From: Candidatus Pseudoscillospira faecavium
GTDB lineage: Bacteria; Bacillota; Clostridia; Oscillospirales; Oscillospiraceae
Assembly: GCA_904420565.1 (NCBI GenBank)
Contig: CAJFVV010000005.1
Location: 1 to 64,000 of the forward strand
Length of the DNA stretch: 64,000 nucleotides
Direction: 5' to 3'
In this document: one piece after another, positions 52,539 through 61,224 of the stretch
Layout: every line of letters begins with the position of its first letter
How positions within the stretch are numbered: the stretch's first letter is position 1
The notes under the pieces: model-generated
The model's database searches: none
What the model was told of the DNA's origin: nothing
Seen by the model: the letters and a program-made list of their open reading frames with translations, nothing else
Translations under genes and position numbers: made by a program

Positions 52539-52564
52539 AAATCGACAAAAGAAGCTTTTTTGTT

Positions 52565-52593
52565 ATTTTATCACAAAATATACGACACTACAA
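52565..52593 (-). promoter_or_regulatory. Promoter of the c-di-GMP/polysaccharide operon
   Basis: On the minus strand TTGTAG (52588-52593) and TAAAAT (52565-52570) are separated by 17 bases. Transcription would begin near 52558 and give a leader of about 200 bases. Confidence 0.55.
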
Positions 52594-52831
52594 CAAAATT
52601 TTTGACACAAAACACGGCAAAAACTGCATTTTCTCCCGCCCAAAATGGTTCTGTCATCATGCGCCCCAGCCATTATTTTGCATGTCTCTCCATTACACAA
52701 ATCCTCTGCAATGCTCTGCACACCTGTTCTGCTCGGACCCGTGCAATCGGCAGCACTCTTGGACCGTTCTGACATTCGCCGTTTTTAACGAAAATAATCC
52801 ATATTTTTTGACAAATTTGAGAAAGTGTCCA

Positions 52832-52860
52832 TTGTAATTCGAGGCTGTTCTTTTTATAAT
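52832..52860 (+). promoter_or_regulatory. Strong promoter of the dehydratase-activase operon
   Basis: TTGTAA (52832-52837) and consensus TATAAT (52855-52860) are separated by 17 bases, 46 bases before the TTG start codon. Confidence 0.8.
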
Positions 52861-52906
52861 AGATAAATCTGTGAACTATTAGCCAAGGAGAAAGGAGCGG
52901 TCCTTT

Positions 52907-53857
52907 TTGAAAATCGGGATTCCAAAAGCGCTGTATTACTACCGCTACGGCACCCTCTGGTGTGAGTTTTTCCGCGCGCTGGATTGCGAGGTGCTCCTCA
53001 GCCCGGATACCAACAAAGAATTTCTGACCGAGGGCAGCAAGCTCTCCATCGACGAAGGCTGCCTTTCCCTGAAAATTTATCTTGGCCATGTGCAATGGCT
53101 GCTCAAGCGCTGCGACTGGATCTTCGTGCCGCGCATCGCCAATTTCGGCTGGATAAACACAGGCATCAAAAAAATCTGCTGTCCCCGCTTTGAAGCGCTC
53201 CATGATCTGGTGCGCAACACTTTCCGCGAGGATGCCAGCCGGATTCTCGGCTGCCAGATTGACTATATCGATGTCAATCACAGCCTCGGCACCCGCACCG
53301 AAGAGGCCGCCTTTTTGGAGCTGGGCAGAATTCTCGGCAAATCCCGCAGAGAGACTGTTCGGGCCTTCCGCCGGGCCAAGGCGGCAGACCAGGCCCGCCA
53401 GGCAGCACGGGCACAGGCCCAGCAGCGCACCCTCTCCGGAGACGGCACCAAAATCCTGCTGGCCGGCCACGGCTATGTGCTGCACGACCCCTTTGTCGGC
53501 GTGCCGGCCCAACAGATTCTGCATGGTCTGGGCGCCAAAATTGTATACTCCGACCGGCTGGACCGGGCGGCCTGCCTGAAAGCCGGCAACGAGCTCAGCC
53601 CCACCGTCCCCTGGGAAGTCAACCGGGAAATTTTCGGCGCCGTACAGCTGTGCCGCAGGCAGGTGGATGGTATCATTCTGCTCAGCGCATTCCCCTGCGG
53701 GCCCGATTCCATGACCAACGATATGCTGGTGCGCATTGTCAAGGATGTTCCAGTATTAACCATTATTTTGGACAACCAGTCCGGCAGCGCCGGACTGGAA
53801 ACGCGCCTTGAAAGCTTTGTCGACATTCTGAATTTTCGCAAGGCCGCCTGTCTTTGA
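52907..53857 (+). CDS. DUF2229 acyl-CoA dehydratase activase-related protein
   Basis: The 316-residue protein opens with KIGIPKALYYYRYGTLWCEFFRALDCEV, the signature of DUF2229 (the 'CoA-substrate-specific enzyme activase' companion domain). It continues with EGCLSLKIYLGHVQWLLK, FVPRIA, and a C-terminal segment ILLSAFPCGPDSMTND and LDNQSGSAGLETRLESF like HgdB-type subunits. In many bacteria this domain is part of a single protein of over 1,000 residues; here it is separate. The start is TTG with AAAGGAG upstream. Together with the next two genes it probably forms one iron-sulfur redox system. Confidence 0.87.
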   Translation: MKIGIPKALYYYRYGTLWCEFFRALDCEVLLSPDTNKEFLTEGSKLSIDEGCLSLKIYLGHVQWLLKRCDWIFVPRIANFGWINTGIKKICCPRFEALHDLVRNTFREDASRILGCQIDYIDVNHSLGTRTEEAAFLELGRILGKSRRETVRAFRRAKAADQARQAARAQAQQRTLSGDGTKILLAGHGYVLHDPFVGVPAQQILHGLGAKIVYSDRLDRAACLKAGNELSPTVPWEVNREIFGAVQLCRRQVDGIILLSAFPCGPDSMTNDMLVRIVKDVPVLTIILDNQSGSAGLETRLESFVDILNFRKAACL

Positions 53858-53872
53858 AGAAGGTGAAACACC

Positions 53873-54949
53873 ATGAGCAAAAGAAAAGTGGGTTTTCCCC
53901 GCATGGACAACTACAATATTGCCCTGAAATACTTGGTGGAAAACGGTCTGGACTGCGAGTATGTGATGGCGCCTCCCATGACCCGCAAAACCCTGGAACT
54001 GGGCAGCAAATACAGCCCGGATTTTGTCTGTGCGCCGTTCAAATATACCCTGGGCTCCATGCTGGAAATGCTCCAGGGCGGCGGCGTGGACGCCATTGTG
54101 GAAACCGGCGGCGTCTGCCGGCTGGGATACTACGGAGAGCTGCAGAGACAGATTCTCCATGACCTGGGTTACCAGATGGATTTTGTCAATTTAGCGGACA
54201 TGGGCAAACACAAGCTGCGCGGCTACTATGCTGCCGTGCGCAAACTGAATCCCCAGGTCAACATTCCAAAAGCTGTGAAAACCCTCAAAGATGCAGTGCA
54301 TCTGGTGCGCTGCATCGACACCGTTGAGGATCGGGTCCGCATCGACCGCGGTTTTGAAAACCAGCCCGGCAGTATGAAAGCCATTTTTGAAGCATACCTG
54401 CAGGAACTGGGCGCCGCACACAGCCGCAGAGAAATCGACGCCGCCTTCCAGAAGGTTCAGAATGCGCTGGACGCCGTGCCGCTGCACAAACCGGAGCATC
54501 CGCTGCGGGTTGGCATCGTCGGAGAATACTACACGGTAATGGACGATTTCGGCAACCACAATGTGGAGCGAATTCTCGCCTATATGGGGCAGGGCGTGGA
54601 GATTCACCGGTGGATGACCTTTACCCACCGCAACCTGGAGTACAATGAGCAAGCGGATCTTGCCACCATTGCCCCTTATGTGCGCTATTCCATGGGCCCC
54701 ACCACTTCTGCTACAGTAGCGGCAGCGCTGCGCTACGCCGATGCGGGCTTTGACGGCATTGTGCATGTGAAATCCTTCGGCTGCACGCCGGAGGTGGATG
54801 CCATGGCCGTGCTTCAGAACATCAGCGCCGACCGCAAAATCCCCATTCTTTATCTCAGCTATGATTCTCAAACCGGTGACGCGGGCATTCAGACCCGCCT
54901 GGAAGCTTTTTATGATATGATTGACATGAAAAGGAAGCGTGCTGTATGA
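53873..54949 (+). CDS. 2-hydroxyacyl-CoA dehydratase-like (HgdB/double-cubane-type) protein
   Basis: The 358-residue protein starts with KVGFPRMDNYNIALKYL, followed by YSPDFVCAPFKYTLGSMLEML, ETGGVCRLGYYGELQ, LRVGIVGEYYTVMDDFGNHNVE and, near the end, VHVKSFGCTPEVDAM and LSYDSQTGDAGIQTRLEAF. This is the pattern of the HgdB/DUF2229 superfamily, and the three well-placed cysteines (FVCAP, GVCRL, FGCTP) could bind a 4Fe-4S or double-cubane cluster. True dehydratases have two such subunits with substrate enzymes beside them; here no CoA-transferase or dehydrogenase is adjacent. It overlaps the activase gene by 4 bases. Confidence 0.85.
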   Translation: MSKRKVGFPRMDNYNIALKYLVENGLDCEYVMAPPMTRKTLELGSKYSPDFVCAPFKYTLGSMLEMLQGGGVDAIVETGGVCRLGYYGELQRQILHDLGYQMDFVNLADMGKHKLRGYYAAVRKLNPQVNIPKAVKTLKDAVHLVRCIDTVEDRVRIDRGFENQPGSMKAIFEAYLQELGAAHSRREIDAAFQKVQNALDAVPLHKPEHPLRVGIVGEYYTVMDDFGNHNVERILAYMGQGVEIHRWMTFTHRNLEYNEQADLATIAPYVRYSMGPTTSATVAAALRYADAGFDGIVHVKSFGCTPEVDAMAVLQNISADRKIPILYLSYDSQTGDAGIQTRLEAFYDMIDMKRKRAV

Positions 54950-55902
54950 AAAATGCATATCTTGGTATTGATATCGGCTCTATTTCCACCAAGGGTGTTA
55001 TTATTGATGAAGACAACCAATTCCTTGCCAGCGAATATATCTGGACCGAGGGCAATCCCATTGATGCTGTCAAGCGCCTGCTGGAACTTCTGGAAGCGCA
55101 ATTCGACAAAAAGCACTATCAGGTGGTTTCCGTGGGCACCACCGGCAGTGCCCGCCGCCTGATCGGCGCCATTGTCGGCGCATCGGTAGTCAAAAATGAA
55201 ATCACCGCCCATGCCGTAGGTACTACCACACTCCATCCGGACGTGCGCACCATTTTTGAAATCGGCGGCCAGGACAGCAAAATTATTCTGCTGGAAAACG
55301 GCGTTGTCGTAGACTATGCGATGAATACCCTCTGCGCCGCAGGCACCGGCTCATTCCTCTCCAGCCAGTCCCATCGGCTGGGCGTCGAAGTGGAGGAATT
55401 CGGCCGCATCGCCCTCAAGAGCCAGTCCCCCACACCGATCGCCGCGCGCTGCACCGTATTCGCCGAATCGGACCTGGTGCATAAGGCCCAGATGGGCTAC
55501 AGCCGCGAGGATATCATCGCCGGGCTGTGCAAGGCTGTGGTCACCAACTATCTGAACAACGTGGGCAAGGGCAAGCGTATTCAAAGCCCCATCGTCTTTC
55601 AGGGCGGCGTGAGCAAAAATGTCGGCGTAGTCCGCTTTTTTGAAGAAGCCACCGGCGAGCGGATTCTCGTCGACGAAACCGGCCACCTGATGGGCGCTTT
55701 CGGCGTGGCCATCCTGGCCCGTGCCGCAGGTGCAGCAGAAAAGCCCTTTGATTTCAGCGTATCCGGCGACAGCTACAAGACCCGGGAGGTCAACTGCCGC
55801 AAGTGCGCCAACCAGTGCGAGATCATTTGTGTATACCGCGGCAGCCAGCTGCTGGACGCCTGGGGCAACCGCTGCGAAAAAGGCGAAATGAAGCCCGCCT
55901 GA
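54946..55902 (+). CDS. BadF/BcrA/HgdC-type ATPase (dehydratase activase)
   Basis: The 318-residue protein belongs to the ASKHA ATPase fold: LGIDIGSISTKGVIIDE, VGTTGSARRLIG, IFEIGGQDSKII, MNTLCAAGTGSFLSSQSHRLG and VFQGGVSKNVGVV. The two cysteines that bridge the dimer cluster in activases appear in NTLCAAGTG and AARCTVFAESD. An extra C-terminal tail carries CRKCANQCEIICVYRG and CEKG, extra cysteines not present in HgdC, suggesting an additional metal site. It would use ATP to push a low-potential electron onto the neighbouring HgdB-like protein. Confidence 0.93.
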   Translation: MKNAYLGIDIGSISTKGVIIDEDNQFLASEYIWTEGNPIDAVKRLLELLEAQFDKKHYQVVSVGTTGSARRLIGAIVGASVVKNEITAHAVGTTTLHPDVRTIFEIGGQDSKIILLENGVVVDYAMNTLCAAGTGSFLSSQSHRLGVEVEEFGRIALKSQSPTPIAARCTVFAESDLVHKAQMGYSREDIIAGLCKAVVTNYLNNVGKGKRIQSPIVFQGGVSKNVGVVRFFEEATGERILVDETGHLMGAFGVAILARAAGAAEKPFDFSVSGDSYKTREVNCRKCANQCEIICVYRGSQLLDAWGNRCEKGEMKPA

Positions 55903-55908
55903 ATCTAC

Positions 55909-55951
55909 AACCCCGGATTTGCCGTTTTGAATGGCAAATCCGGGGTTTTTA
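55909..55951 (+). terminator. Terminator of the activase operon
   Basis: A perfect 15-base-pair stem (55909-55923 with 55933-55947) is followed by a T run to 55951, 6 bases after the stop codon. Confidence 0.9.
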
Positions 55952-56118
55952 TTCTGCTGCAGAAAGCCTTTCCAAAACACCCCTCTCCTGTCGACTCCGC
56001 GTCCGGGAGCACCTTCGTGTTTTGCCGCCGCGCAGATTTCGGCGTGGAAAACCGCATCGCTCAACGCCGCCAAGGAAAACAGCAACGCAAATAAACGCGG
56101 AAATTTATCGGTCCGCTC

Positions 56119-56147
56119 TTGTCCTTTCTGCGGTTTGCTTTTATAAT
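56119..56147 (+). promoter_or_regulatory. Promoter of the CHAP/SLH gene
   Basis: TTGTCC (56119-56124) and consensus TATAAT (56142-56147) are separated by 17 bases. Bases 55952-56118 upstream hold nothing that I recognise. Confidence 0.75.
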
Positions 56148-56154
56148 AAACGGT

Positions 56155-56442
56155 AATAACAGCTGACCTTGCAAGTAATCGTACCGTTCTTTTCTGCGGC
56201 CCCGGATTGCAGCGCTCCTATCTCTTCTCCCGTACCTCTGTGAACTGGACAGCTGGTATCTCTTCTGGAGCAAAAGCCGGAGGACAACCGCGCAGGCCTG
56301 GTAAAGAAGGGAGACTTGCTGGCAGGTGCAGAGACGGTCTGTCCGCACCTATCCAAGAGGCGCGTGGGGGGAATGCCTGTTCAATGTACACGCAGGTGCG
56401 GACCAAGCCCGCACGGCAAACATAAAGAAGGGGGATTTGGAG
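56155..56442 (+). other. Long untranslated leader, possibly a structured RNA
   Basis: About 290 bases separate the predicted transcription start from the ATG. The segment has several G/C-rich complementary stretches, such as GCAGGTGC (56323-56330), GTCCGCACCT (56341-56350) and GCAGGTGCGGAC (56392-56403). Leaders of cell-wall hydrolase genes in Bacillota often carry c-di-AMP (ydaO/yuaA) riboswitches. A short GACAGCT (56248-56254) is reminiscent of that class, but I cannot recognise the complete core. Confidence 0.35.
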
Positions 56443-57939
56443 ATGCATGGACGTCTTTCGCGCATTGTGTGCGCATTTTTCTCCGCCGCATTGCTTTTAT
56501 CTCTGCTCTGCACCCCGGCCGGCGCTGCCCAGGGTCAGGCCGGGCAGGTGGTTTCTGTCGCCCTGTCCCAGGCAGGGTATACGGAAGGCGCCGATGAATA
56601 CACCAAATACGGCCAGTGGTACGGCATTTCCAAGGGATATTGGTGCGATATGTTCGTCTCTTGGTGCGCCAGCGAAGCGGGCGTTTCCCGGGAGATTTTT
56701 CCTTACTCTTCTTCCTGCACAGCCCATATCAATTTGTTTAAAAAGATGGGGCGCTATGCCGTCAGCGCTTCCCGCGGCGGCACGTATATTCCCCAGCAGG
56801 GCGATGTGATTTTTTTCTACGATCCCACACTGTCACCGGACGGAGCCCGAGCCACCCATGTGGGGCTGGTGCTTTATACGGAAAACGGATATGTCTATAC
56901 CATCGAGGGCAATGCGCTGCCCAACCGGCTGGACTGCTCCCCCTTGCTGCTCAGCAGCCTGCGGGAAGATGACCAGGAACCGCCGGACTATGTTACGGTC
57001 AATCACTATCCCCTGAATGCCGTCCAGATTCACGGCTACGGCACCCCGGATTATGCCGACAGAACACCACTCGTTCTCAGCGGTTTTGTGGACCTGGGCC
57101 GGCACGCCGGCCAGTCAGAAATATTCCGCACCCTCAGCGACGAAGGAGTCATGGCCGGCACCAGCACGCACACCTTTTCCCCGAACCACGGCATGACCCG
57201 GGGAGATTTCCTCACTGCAGTGATGAATCTGTACGGTTTGTCCGGCTGGAGCGCAGAAACCCAGCCTTTTTCGGACGTTCCTGCGGAAAGCGCCTGCTAC
57301 GATGCTGTGATGACCGCCCGATGCGCCGGCATCATTCAGGGCACCGGCGACAATACATTCCAGCCGGACGCCTATATCTCCGGCACGGCAGCCCAGGCAA
57401 TCCTTTCCGCCGCGCTTTCCTATGCGGGACTGGAGGACCGCACATTTTCTTTTTCCGACGGTGATCTGGCTTACATCTGCGGTAGTTACACCATCCGCGC
57501 AGACCTGGCCGCCGCTCTATATGCCCTGTTGGAAAATGTGCCGCTGCCGGAAACTTTCCCCTCGGCCATTACTTTGAACGGGAAAGCAGTTGACTGGCCG
57601 GCGCTGCAGGTAAACGGTTCCTGTGCAGTCCCGCTGGCCGTGCTCCAGGAGCAATTCCCGGCGCTGACCCTCGTGGAAGGCGCAGAAGAGTCTGCGCTGT
57701 CCCCGGGAGAAACATCCTCCCCGCCGGTACCCATGGCCCATTCTGAGCGTGTACTTCTCACAGAAATCGTGCTGGGCTGCGAGGGTGCCATTGACCTGGT
57801 GCCGTCCTTTGTCTGCCAGGGTACACGCTATGTTCTGCTGCGCGACGCCGCAGCCGTGCTCCCGCTGGCGGTTGACTGGGACGGAAGCACCAAAACCGTG
57901 GCATTGACAATTGATCCCTCGGAACCGCAAATTTCATAA
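56443..57939 (+). CDS. Secreted CHAP-domain peptidase with SLH-like and copper-amine-oxidase-N-like domains
   Basis: The 498-residue protein has a signal peptide (about 1-30, ending PAGAAQ). A CHAP amidase domain follows with WYGISKGYWCDMFVSWC (catalytic cysteine in GYWCDMFVSWC), later THVGLVLYTENGYVYTIEGN with the histidine and glutamate/asparagine partners. Two SLH-like repeats follow (about 220-330: THTFSPNHGMTRGDFLTAVM, DNTFQPDAYISGTAAQAIL). The C-terminal part resembles the Cu_amine_oxidN1 beta domain (ITLNGKAVD, YVLLRDAAAVLPLAVDWD). It should be cell-wall bound and cut peptidoglycan peptides. The start has GGGGGAT upstream; an earlier in-frame start would lack a signal peptide. Confidence 0.88.
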   Translation: MHGRLSRIVCAFFSAALLLSLLCTPAGAAQGQAGQVVSVALSQAGYTEGADEYTKYGQWYGISKGYWCDMFVSWCASEAGVSREIFPYSSSCTAHINLFKKMGRYAVSASRGGTYIPQQGDVIFFYDPTLSPDGARATHVGLVLYTENGYVYTIEGNALPNRLDCSPLLLSSLREDDQEPPDYVTVNHYPLNAVQIHGYGTPDYADRTPLVLSGFVDLGRHAGQSEIFRTLSDEGVMAGTSTHTFSPNHGMTRGDFLTAVMNLYGLSGWSAETQPFSDVPAESACYDAVMTARCAGIIQGTGDNTFQPDAYISGTAAQAILSAALSYAGLEDRTFSFSDGDLAYICGSYTIRADLAAALYALLENVPLPETFPSAITLNGKAVDWPALQVNGSCAVPLAVLQEQFPALTLVEGAEESALSPGETSSPPVPMAHSERVLLTEIVLGCEGAIDLVPSFVCQGTRYVLLRDAAAVLPLAVDWDGSTKTVALTIDPSEPQIS

Positions 57940-57946
57940 AACCGCA

Positions 57947-57987
57947 GCGGCGTTGATTTTTCTTCTAAAATCGACGCCGCTTTTTTG
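57947..57987 (+). terminator. Terminator of the CHAP/SLH gene
   Basis: GCGGCGTTGATTTT (57947-57960) pairs with AAAATCGACGCCGC (57967-57980), with one G-T pair, followed by TTTTTTG. Confidence 0.9.
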
Positions 57988-58063
57988 TCGTTTTTATCTC
58001 TGTTTCCCGCTTCGCTTTTTGGCTACAATAAAGATATCTTGGAAGCCAGAGGGGAACTTTTCT

Positions 58064-58918
58064 ATGAAAAACGGCCGCTATACCATCGGCGAAATCAGCC
58101 GCCTGTGCGCCATTTCCGCATCGAAACTGCGCTATCTGGATGAGCGGGGCGTAATTACCCCCTGCTTTGTCGATGCAGAAAATGGCTACCGCTATTACGA
58201 TGAGGATACCCTGCTGCAGATTTCCGTGCTGAAATACTATCAGCATTGCGGTTTCAGGCTCAAGGATGTTGAAGCGCTTCTGCAGCGCATGACACTGAAA
58301 AAGCTCCCGCCGATGTTCACCCGGCAAATCACCGCACTGGAAGAGGAAATGCGGCGTCTGCAAATGCAGCGCGACAGTTTGCTCGCCTGGCAGGAACTGG
58401 TGCAGGAAGCGCTGGCAGCCTTTCAGGAAAACACAGCTGCCGTGCGGCATGCCTGGTTTGAAACAGCCTCTCTGTATGTTTCCACACCGCAAACCTGGGA
58501 GGACAGCTCTTATAAAATGCTTTTGGCCAATCTGGAGATGATCAACTATGCCACAACACGCTCCGCCACTGTTGGACCCACTTATCTCTATTTTCCAAAG
58601 GGGAAACGGCAAAAATTCCGTGGAATCAAGCTCTACATCCAGCCGCATCCTTTGTCACGGTCTGTATTGGACGAGGAAATTGTAGGCGGATTCTGCGCCC
58701 TGACCTGCTATCACAGGGGGCCTTTTGCGCAGGCGGAGGAAGCTTATGAAAAAATCAAAGCCTATGCCAGCACGCACGCCCTTTCTCTGCGCGGCGACAG
58801 TTTTGAGCGCTCCGTCATAGACTGGTGGAGCACCCGGCAGGAAGAAGAATTTCTGCTGGAAATCATCTGCCCCCTCACAGAAAGCAAAACGGATGGCCTG
58901 CCTGTCCGCCAATTTTGA
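58064..58918 (+). CDS. MerR-family regulator with GyrI-like ligand domain (copy 1)
   Basis: The 284-residue protein has a MerR winged helix at residues 5-75 (YTIGEISRLCAISASKLRYLDERGVITP, YRYYDEDTLLQI), a coiled coil (about 85-125) and a C-terminal effector domain. The last 50 residues, ending RGDSFERSVIDWWSTRQEEEFLLEI, are like the GyrI/BmrR small-molecule fold. Such proteins bind hydrophobic ligands and activate nearby promoters. The ATG at 58064 has GAGGGGA before it. The likely target is the promoter at 58989-59020. Confidence 0.9.
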   Translation: MKNGRYTIGEISRLCAISASKLRYLDERGVITPCFVDAENGYRYYDEDTLLQISVLKYYQHCGFRLKDVEALLQRMTLKKLPPMFTRQITALEEEMRRLQMQRDSLLAWQELVQEALAAFQENTAAVRHAWFETASLYVSTPQTWEDSSYKMLLANLEMINYATTRSATVGPTYLYFPKGKRQKFRGIKLYIQPHPLSRSVLDEEIVGGFCALTCYHRGPFAQAEEAYEKIKAYASTHALSLRGDSFERSVIDWWSTRQEEEFLLEIICPLTESKTDGLPVRQF

Positions 58919-58988
58919 ACCAATACTGGCAGTTTTGAACAATTTTTCGGCTTATTCTTTTACAAAATGTCAATTTTTTGAAAAACAC

Positions 58989-59020
58989 TTGACCTTCAAC
59001 CCTACTTGAGCCCTTATACT
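58989..59020 (+). promoter_or_regulatory. MerR-type promoter of hydrolase copy 1
   Basis: TTGACC (58989-58994) and TATACT (59015-59020) are separated by 20 bases, too far for unaided sigma-A polymerase but typical of promoters that MerR activators twist into register. The spacer has TCAA-6-TTGA (58996-59009) as a possible operator core. Confidence 0.7.
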
Positions 59021-59087
59021 CTTTCCCAAGAAAAGAAATCACGTGCTTTCTGATCCACCAAAACGATTGAGAAAGAGGGTTCAAAAG

Positions 59088-60059
59088 ATGAAATCAAACG
59101 GTAAGCGTCCCGCCGCACTGCTCCTTGCTTTGCTGATGGCCCTGTCCCTGGCGGCCTGCGGAAACAATACGAACGATACGCCTTCCAGCGCTGAGAACAA
59201 CAGCAGCACCACCTACGAACTGCAAATGGAAATTTCCCAGGAAGACTGGGATGCCAACCGCCAGTACATTGAATTGGATACTGGTATCACCATGTCCTAT
59301 GTGGAGATGGGCGATCCCGATGGGCCGGACCTGATTTTGCAGCACGGCATGACCGACAACAGCCGTAGTTGGTCCCTGGTGGCCTCTTATTTCACTGAGG
59401 CGGGCTATCATGTCTATATGCCCGACCTGCGGGGCCATGGGTACAGCGACAAGCCGGACACCGGTATGTATACCATCAATGACTACGCCAGCGACCTGGC
59501 CGCTTTCATGGATGCCAAAGGCATTGAATCCGCCGATCTGGTGGGGCACTCCCTGGGTTCCATGACTATGCAGGCTTTCATGTTTGCCTATCCGGAGCGC
59601 TGCGAACATGTGGTGCTGGTATCGAGCAACTATTGCGCAGCTGATGGGGCAGACGGCGATGTGAGTATGTATGATATGGCTGTGAATCTGGGACCGGACG
59701 ATCACCCTGACGACGCCTTCATGGCCGGCTGGTATACCAATCCCAACCCGGTGGACGAGGACTTCCTCTCTCGGGAAATGGCAGAGTCCCAGCAGCTGGA
59801 CGCCACCGCATGGCGCTGCATTACCGCGGGCTCCGGTGCTGTGAACCTGGCGCCCCTGTATCCCTATTTTGACAACTCCATCCCCGTTTTGATTCTGCAC
59901 GGCACCTTGGATACCTTCTTCGGCGCAGAAGCACAGCAGCAGCTTTGCCAGGCGCTTCCGCACACAGAATACATCGAGTATGACGGTGTTGGCCACAACA
60001 TCCAGTGGGAAATTCCAGAAGAATTTTCCACCGATGTGCTGGAATTCATTGCCGCCTGA
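59088..60059 (+). CDS. Lipoprotein alpha/beta hydrolase (copy 1)
   Basis: The 323-residue protein has a lipoprotein signal with lipobox LSLAAC, an acidic/serine linker, then an alpha/beta-hydrolase fold: oxyanion strand DLILQHGMTDNSRSW, the block YMPDLRGHGYSDKP, the nucleophile elbow VGHSLGS, a late acid region LILHGTLDTFFG, and the catalytic histidine in DGVGHNIQW. It is tethered outside the membrane. The fold includes esterases, lactonases and haloperoxidase-like enzymes, and its substrate is unknown. Control by the adjacent MerR protein suggests that the substrate or product is a small hydrophobic or toxic molecule. AGAGGGT precedes the ATG. Confidence 0.92.
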   Translation: MKSNGKRPAALLLALLMALSLAACGNNTNDTPSSAENNSSTTYELQMEISQEDWDANRQYIELDTGITMSYVEMGDPDGPDLILQHGMTDNSRSWSLVASYFTEAGYHVYMPDLRGHGYSDKPDTGMYTINDYASDLAAFMDAKGIESADLVGHSLGSMTMQAFMFAYPERCEHVVLVSSNYCAADGADGDVSMYDMAVNLGPDDHPDDAFMAGWYTNPNPVDEDFLSREMAESQQLDATAWRCITAGSGAVNLAPLYPYFDNSIPVLILHGTLDTFFGAEAQQQLCQALPHTEYIEYDGVGHNIQWEIPEEFSTDVLEFIAA

Positions 60060-60104
60060 GACACGGCTCCTGCACAGCGCCGCGCAAAAACATGAATCGT
60101 TTCC

Positions 60105-60136
60105 GCTTGCCGCCGGTATCACTGCCGGCGGCAAGC
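60105..60136 (+). terminator. Terminator after hydrolase copy 1
   Basis: GCTTGCCGCCGG (60105-60116) pairs with CCGGCGGCAAGC (60125-60136), followed by a pyrimidine-rich TTTCATTGCTTTC tail rather than a clean T run. Confidence 0.65.
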
Positions 60137-60181
60137 TTTCATTGCTTTCTCCCCATAAAATCAGAGGGAAGGAGGACCGCC

Positions 60182-61036
60182 ATGAAAAAAGGACGCTACA
60201 CCATCGGCGAAATCAGCCGCCTGTGCAACATTTCCATTTCCAAGCTGCGCTACCTCGACGAGCGGGGCGTGCTGACGCCCAGCTTTGTCGATATGGAGAC
60301 AGGATACCGCTATTACGATGAGGAGACCTTACTGCAGATCTCCGTGCTGAATTATTATCAAAAATGCGGCTTTAAGCTACGGGAAATGGAACCGCTGCTG
60401 CGGCGCATGGACCTGGACCGCCTGGCCACTCTGTTTGACCGTCACATTGAAACGCTGCAGCGCAAAATCACATCGCTGCAAATGCAGTGCGACAGCATCG
60501 CCGCCTGGCGCGGCCTGATCGCAGAGCAGCGCGCTGCCGTCGCCGGCGTGGTGCGGCATGTTTGGTATCGCCCCACAGCGATGCGCGTGTCCAGAAACCA
60601 CCATATCGGCGGCAAAACCTCTTATAAATCGCTGATCACCAACATCGAAATGGAAAAGCAATCCAACCAATGCGACAACATGGGCATCGGCGCATTGTAT
60701 CTATATTTCCCACAGCAGCGGCAGCATCGCCTGGCCGATGCACGCATCTACATCCATCCCCATCCGCTGGAAACATCGGATGTGCCGCGGGAAACCATCG
60801 GCGGCCACGGCGCCCTGGTATGCTACCACAAGGGCGCTTTCGAGCAGTGTGCCGACACCTACCAGCTGTTGGCGGAATATGCCGCTGCCCACGCGATCCC
60901 CCTGCGGGGTGACAGCTATGAGCGCTCGGTCATCGACTACTGGAGCACCAAAAATGAAGCGGAATTTCTTCTGGAAATCATCCTTCCCACCAAAGAATCC
61001 ACACCCCTCGCCGGCCTGCCTCAGCGCTCTTTTTGA
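60182..61036 (+). CDS. MerR-family regulator with GyrI-like ligand domain (copy 2)
   Basis: At 284 residues it has the same length and layout as copy 1: winged helix (YTIGEISRLCNISISKLRYLDERGVLTP), coiled coil, then an effector domain ending RGDSYERSVIDYWSTKNEAEFLLEI. The DNA-binding part is almost identical to copy 1, while the effector domain has diverged more. The two may therefore recognise similar operators but different ligands. GGAAGGAGG precedes the ATG, and the likely target is the promoter at 61129-61160. Confidence 0.9.
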   Translation: MKKGRYTIGEISRLCNISISKLRYLDERGVLTPSFVDMETGYRYYDEETLLQISVLNYYQKCGFKLREMEPLLRRMDLDRLATLFDRHIETLQRKITSLQMQCDSIAAWRGLIAEQRAAVAGVVRHVWYRPTAMRVSRNHHIGGKTSYKSLITNIEMEKQSNQCDNMGIGALYLYFPQQRQHRLADARIYIHPHPLETSDVPRETIGGHGALVCYHKGAFEQCADTYQLLAEYAAAHAIPLRGDSYERSVIDYWSTKNEAEFLLEIILPTKESTPLAGLPQRSF

Positions 61037-61128
61037 AGCGCTTGTTTCTCTGGCGGCCGGCAATCTTTCTGTTTTGCCCAATTTTCCAGTCTCTTTCCCG
61101 TCAAACTGCAGAATTCTCCCATCGGTGC

Positions 61129-61160
61129 TTGACTCTCACCCATACTCGAGGCCTTATAGT
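61129..61160 (+). promoter_or_regulatory. MerR-type promoter of hydrolase copy 2
   Basis: TTGACT (61129-61134) and TATAGT (61155-61160) are separated by 20 bases, exactly as at copy 1. The spacer shares the pattern CACCCATACTCGAG against CAACCCTACTTGAG, which points to a conserved operator. Confidence 0.7.
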
Positions 61161-61224
61161 GGATGCATCCCGGAGATCTCCTGTAATTGACAAAAAACAA
61201 TATGAGGAAAGAGGGTTGTACACA

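Noticed and set aside
56409..56432. Similarity of GCACGGCAAAC-like bases to the c-di-GMP-I riboswitch start
   Set aside because: The required second half (GACGCAAAGC and the partner stem) is missing and the start codon follows at once.
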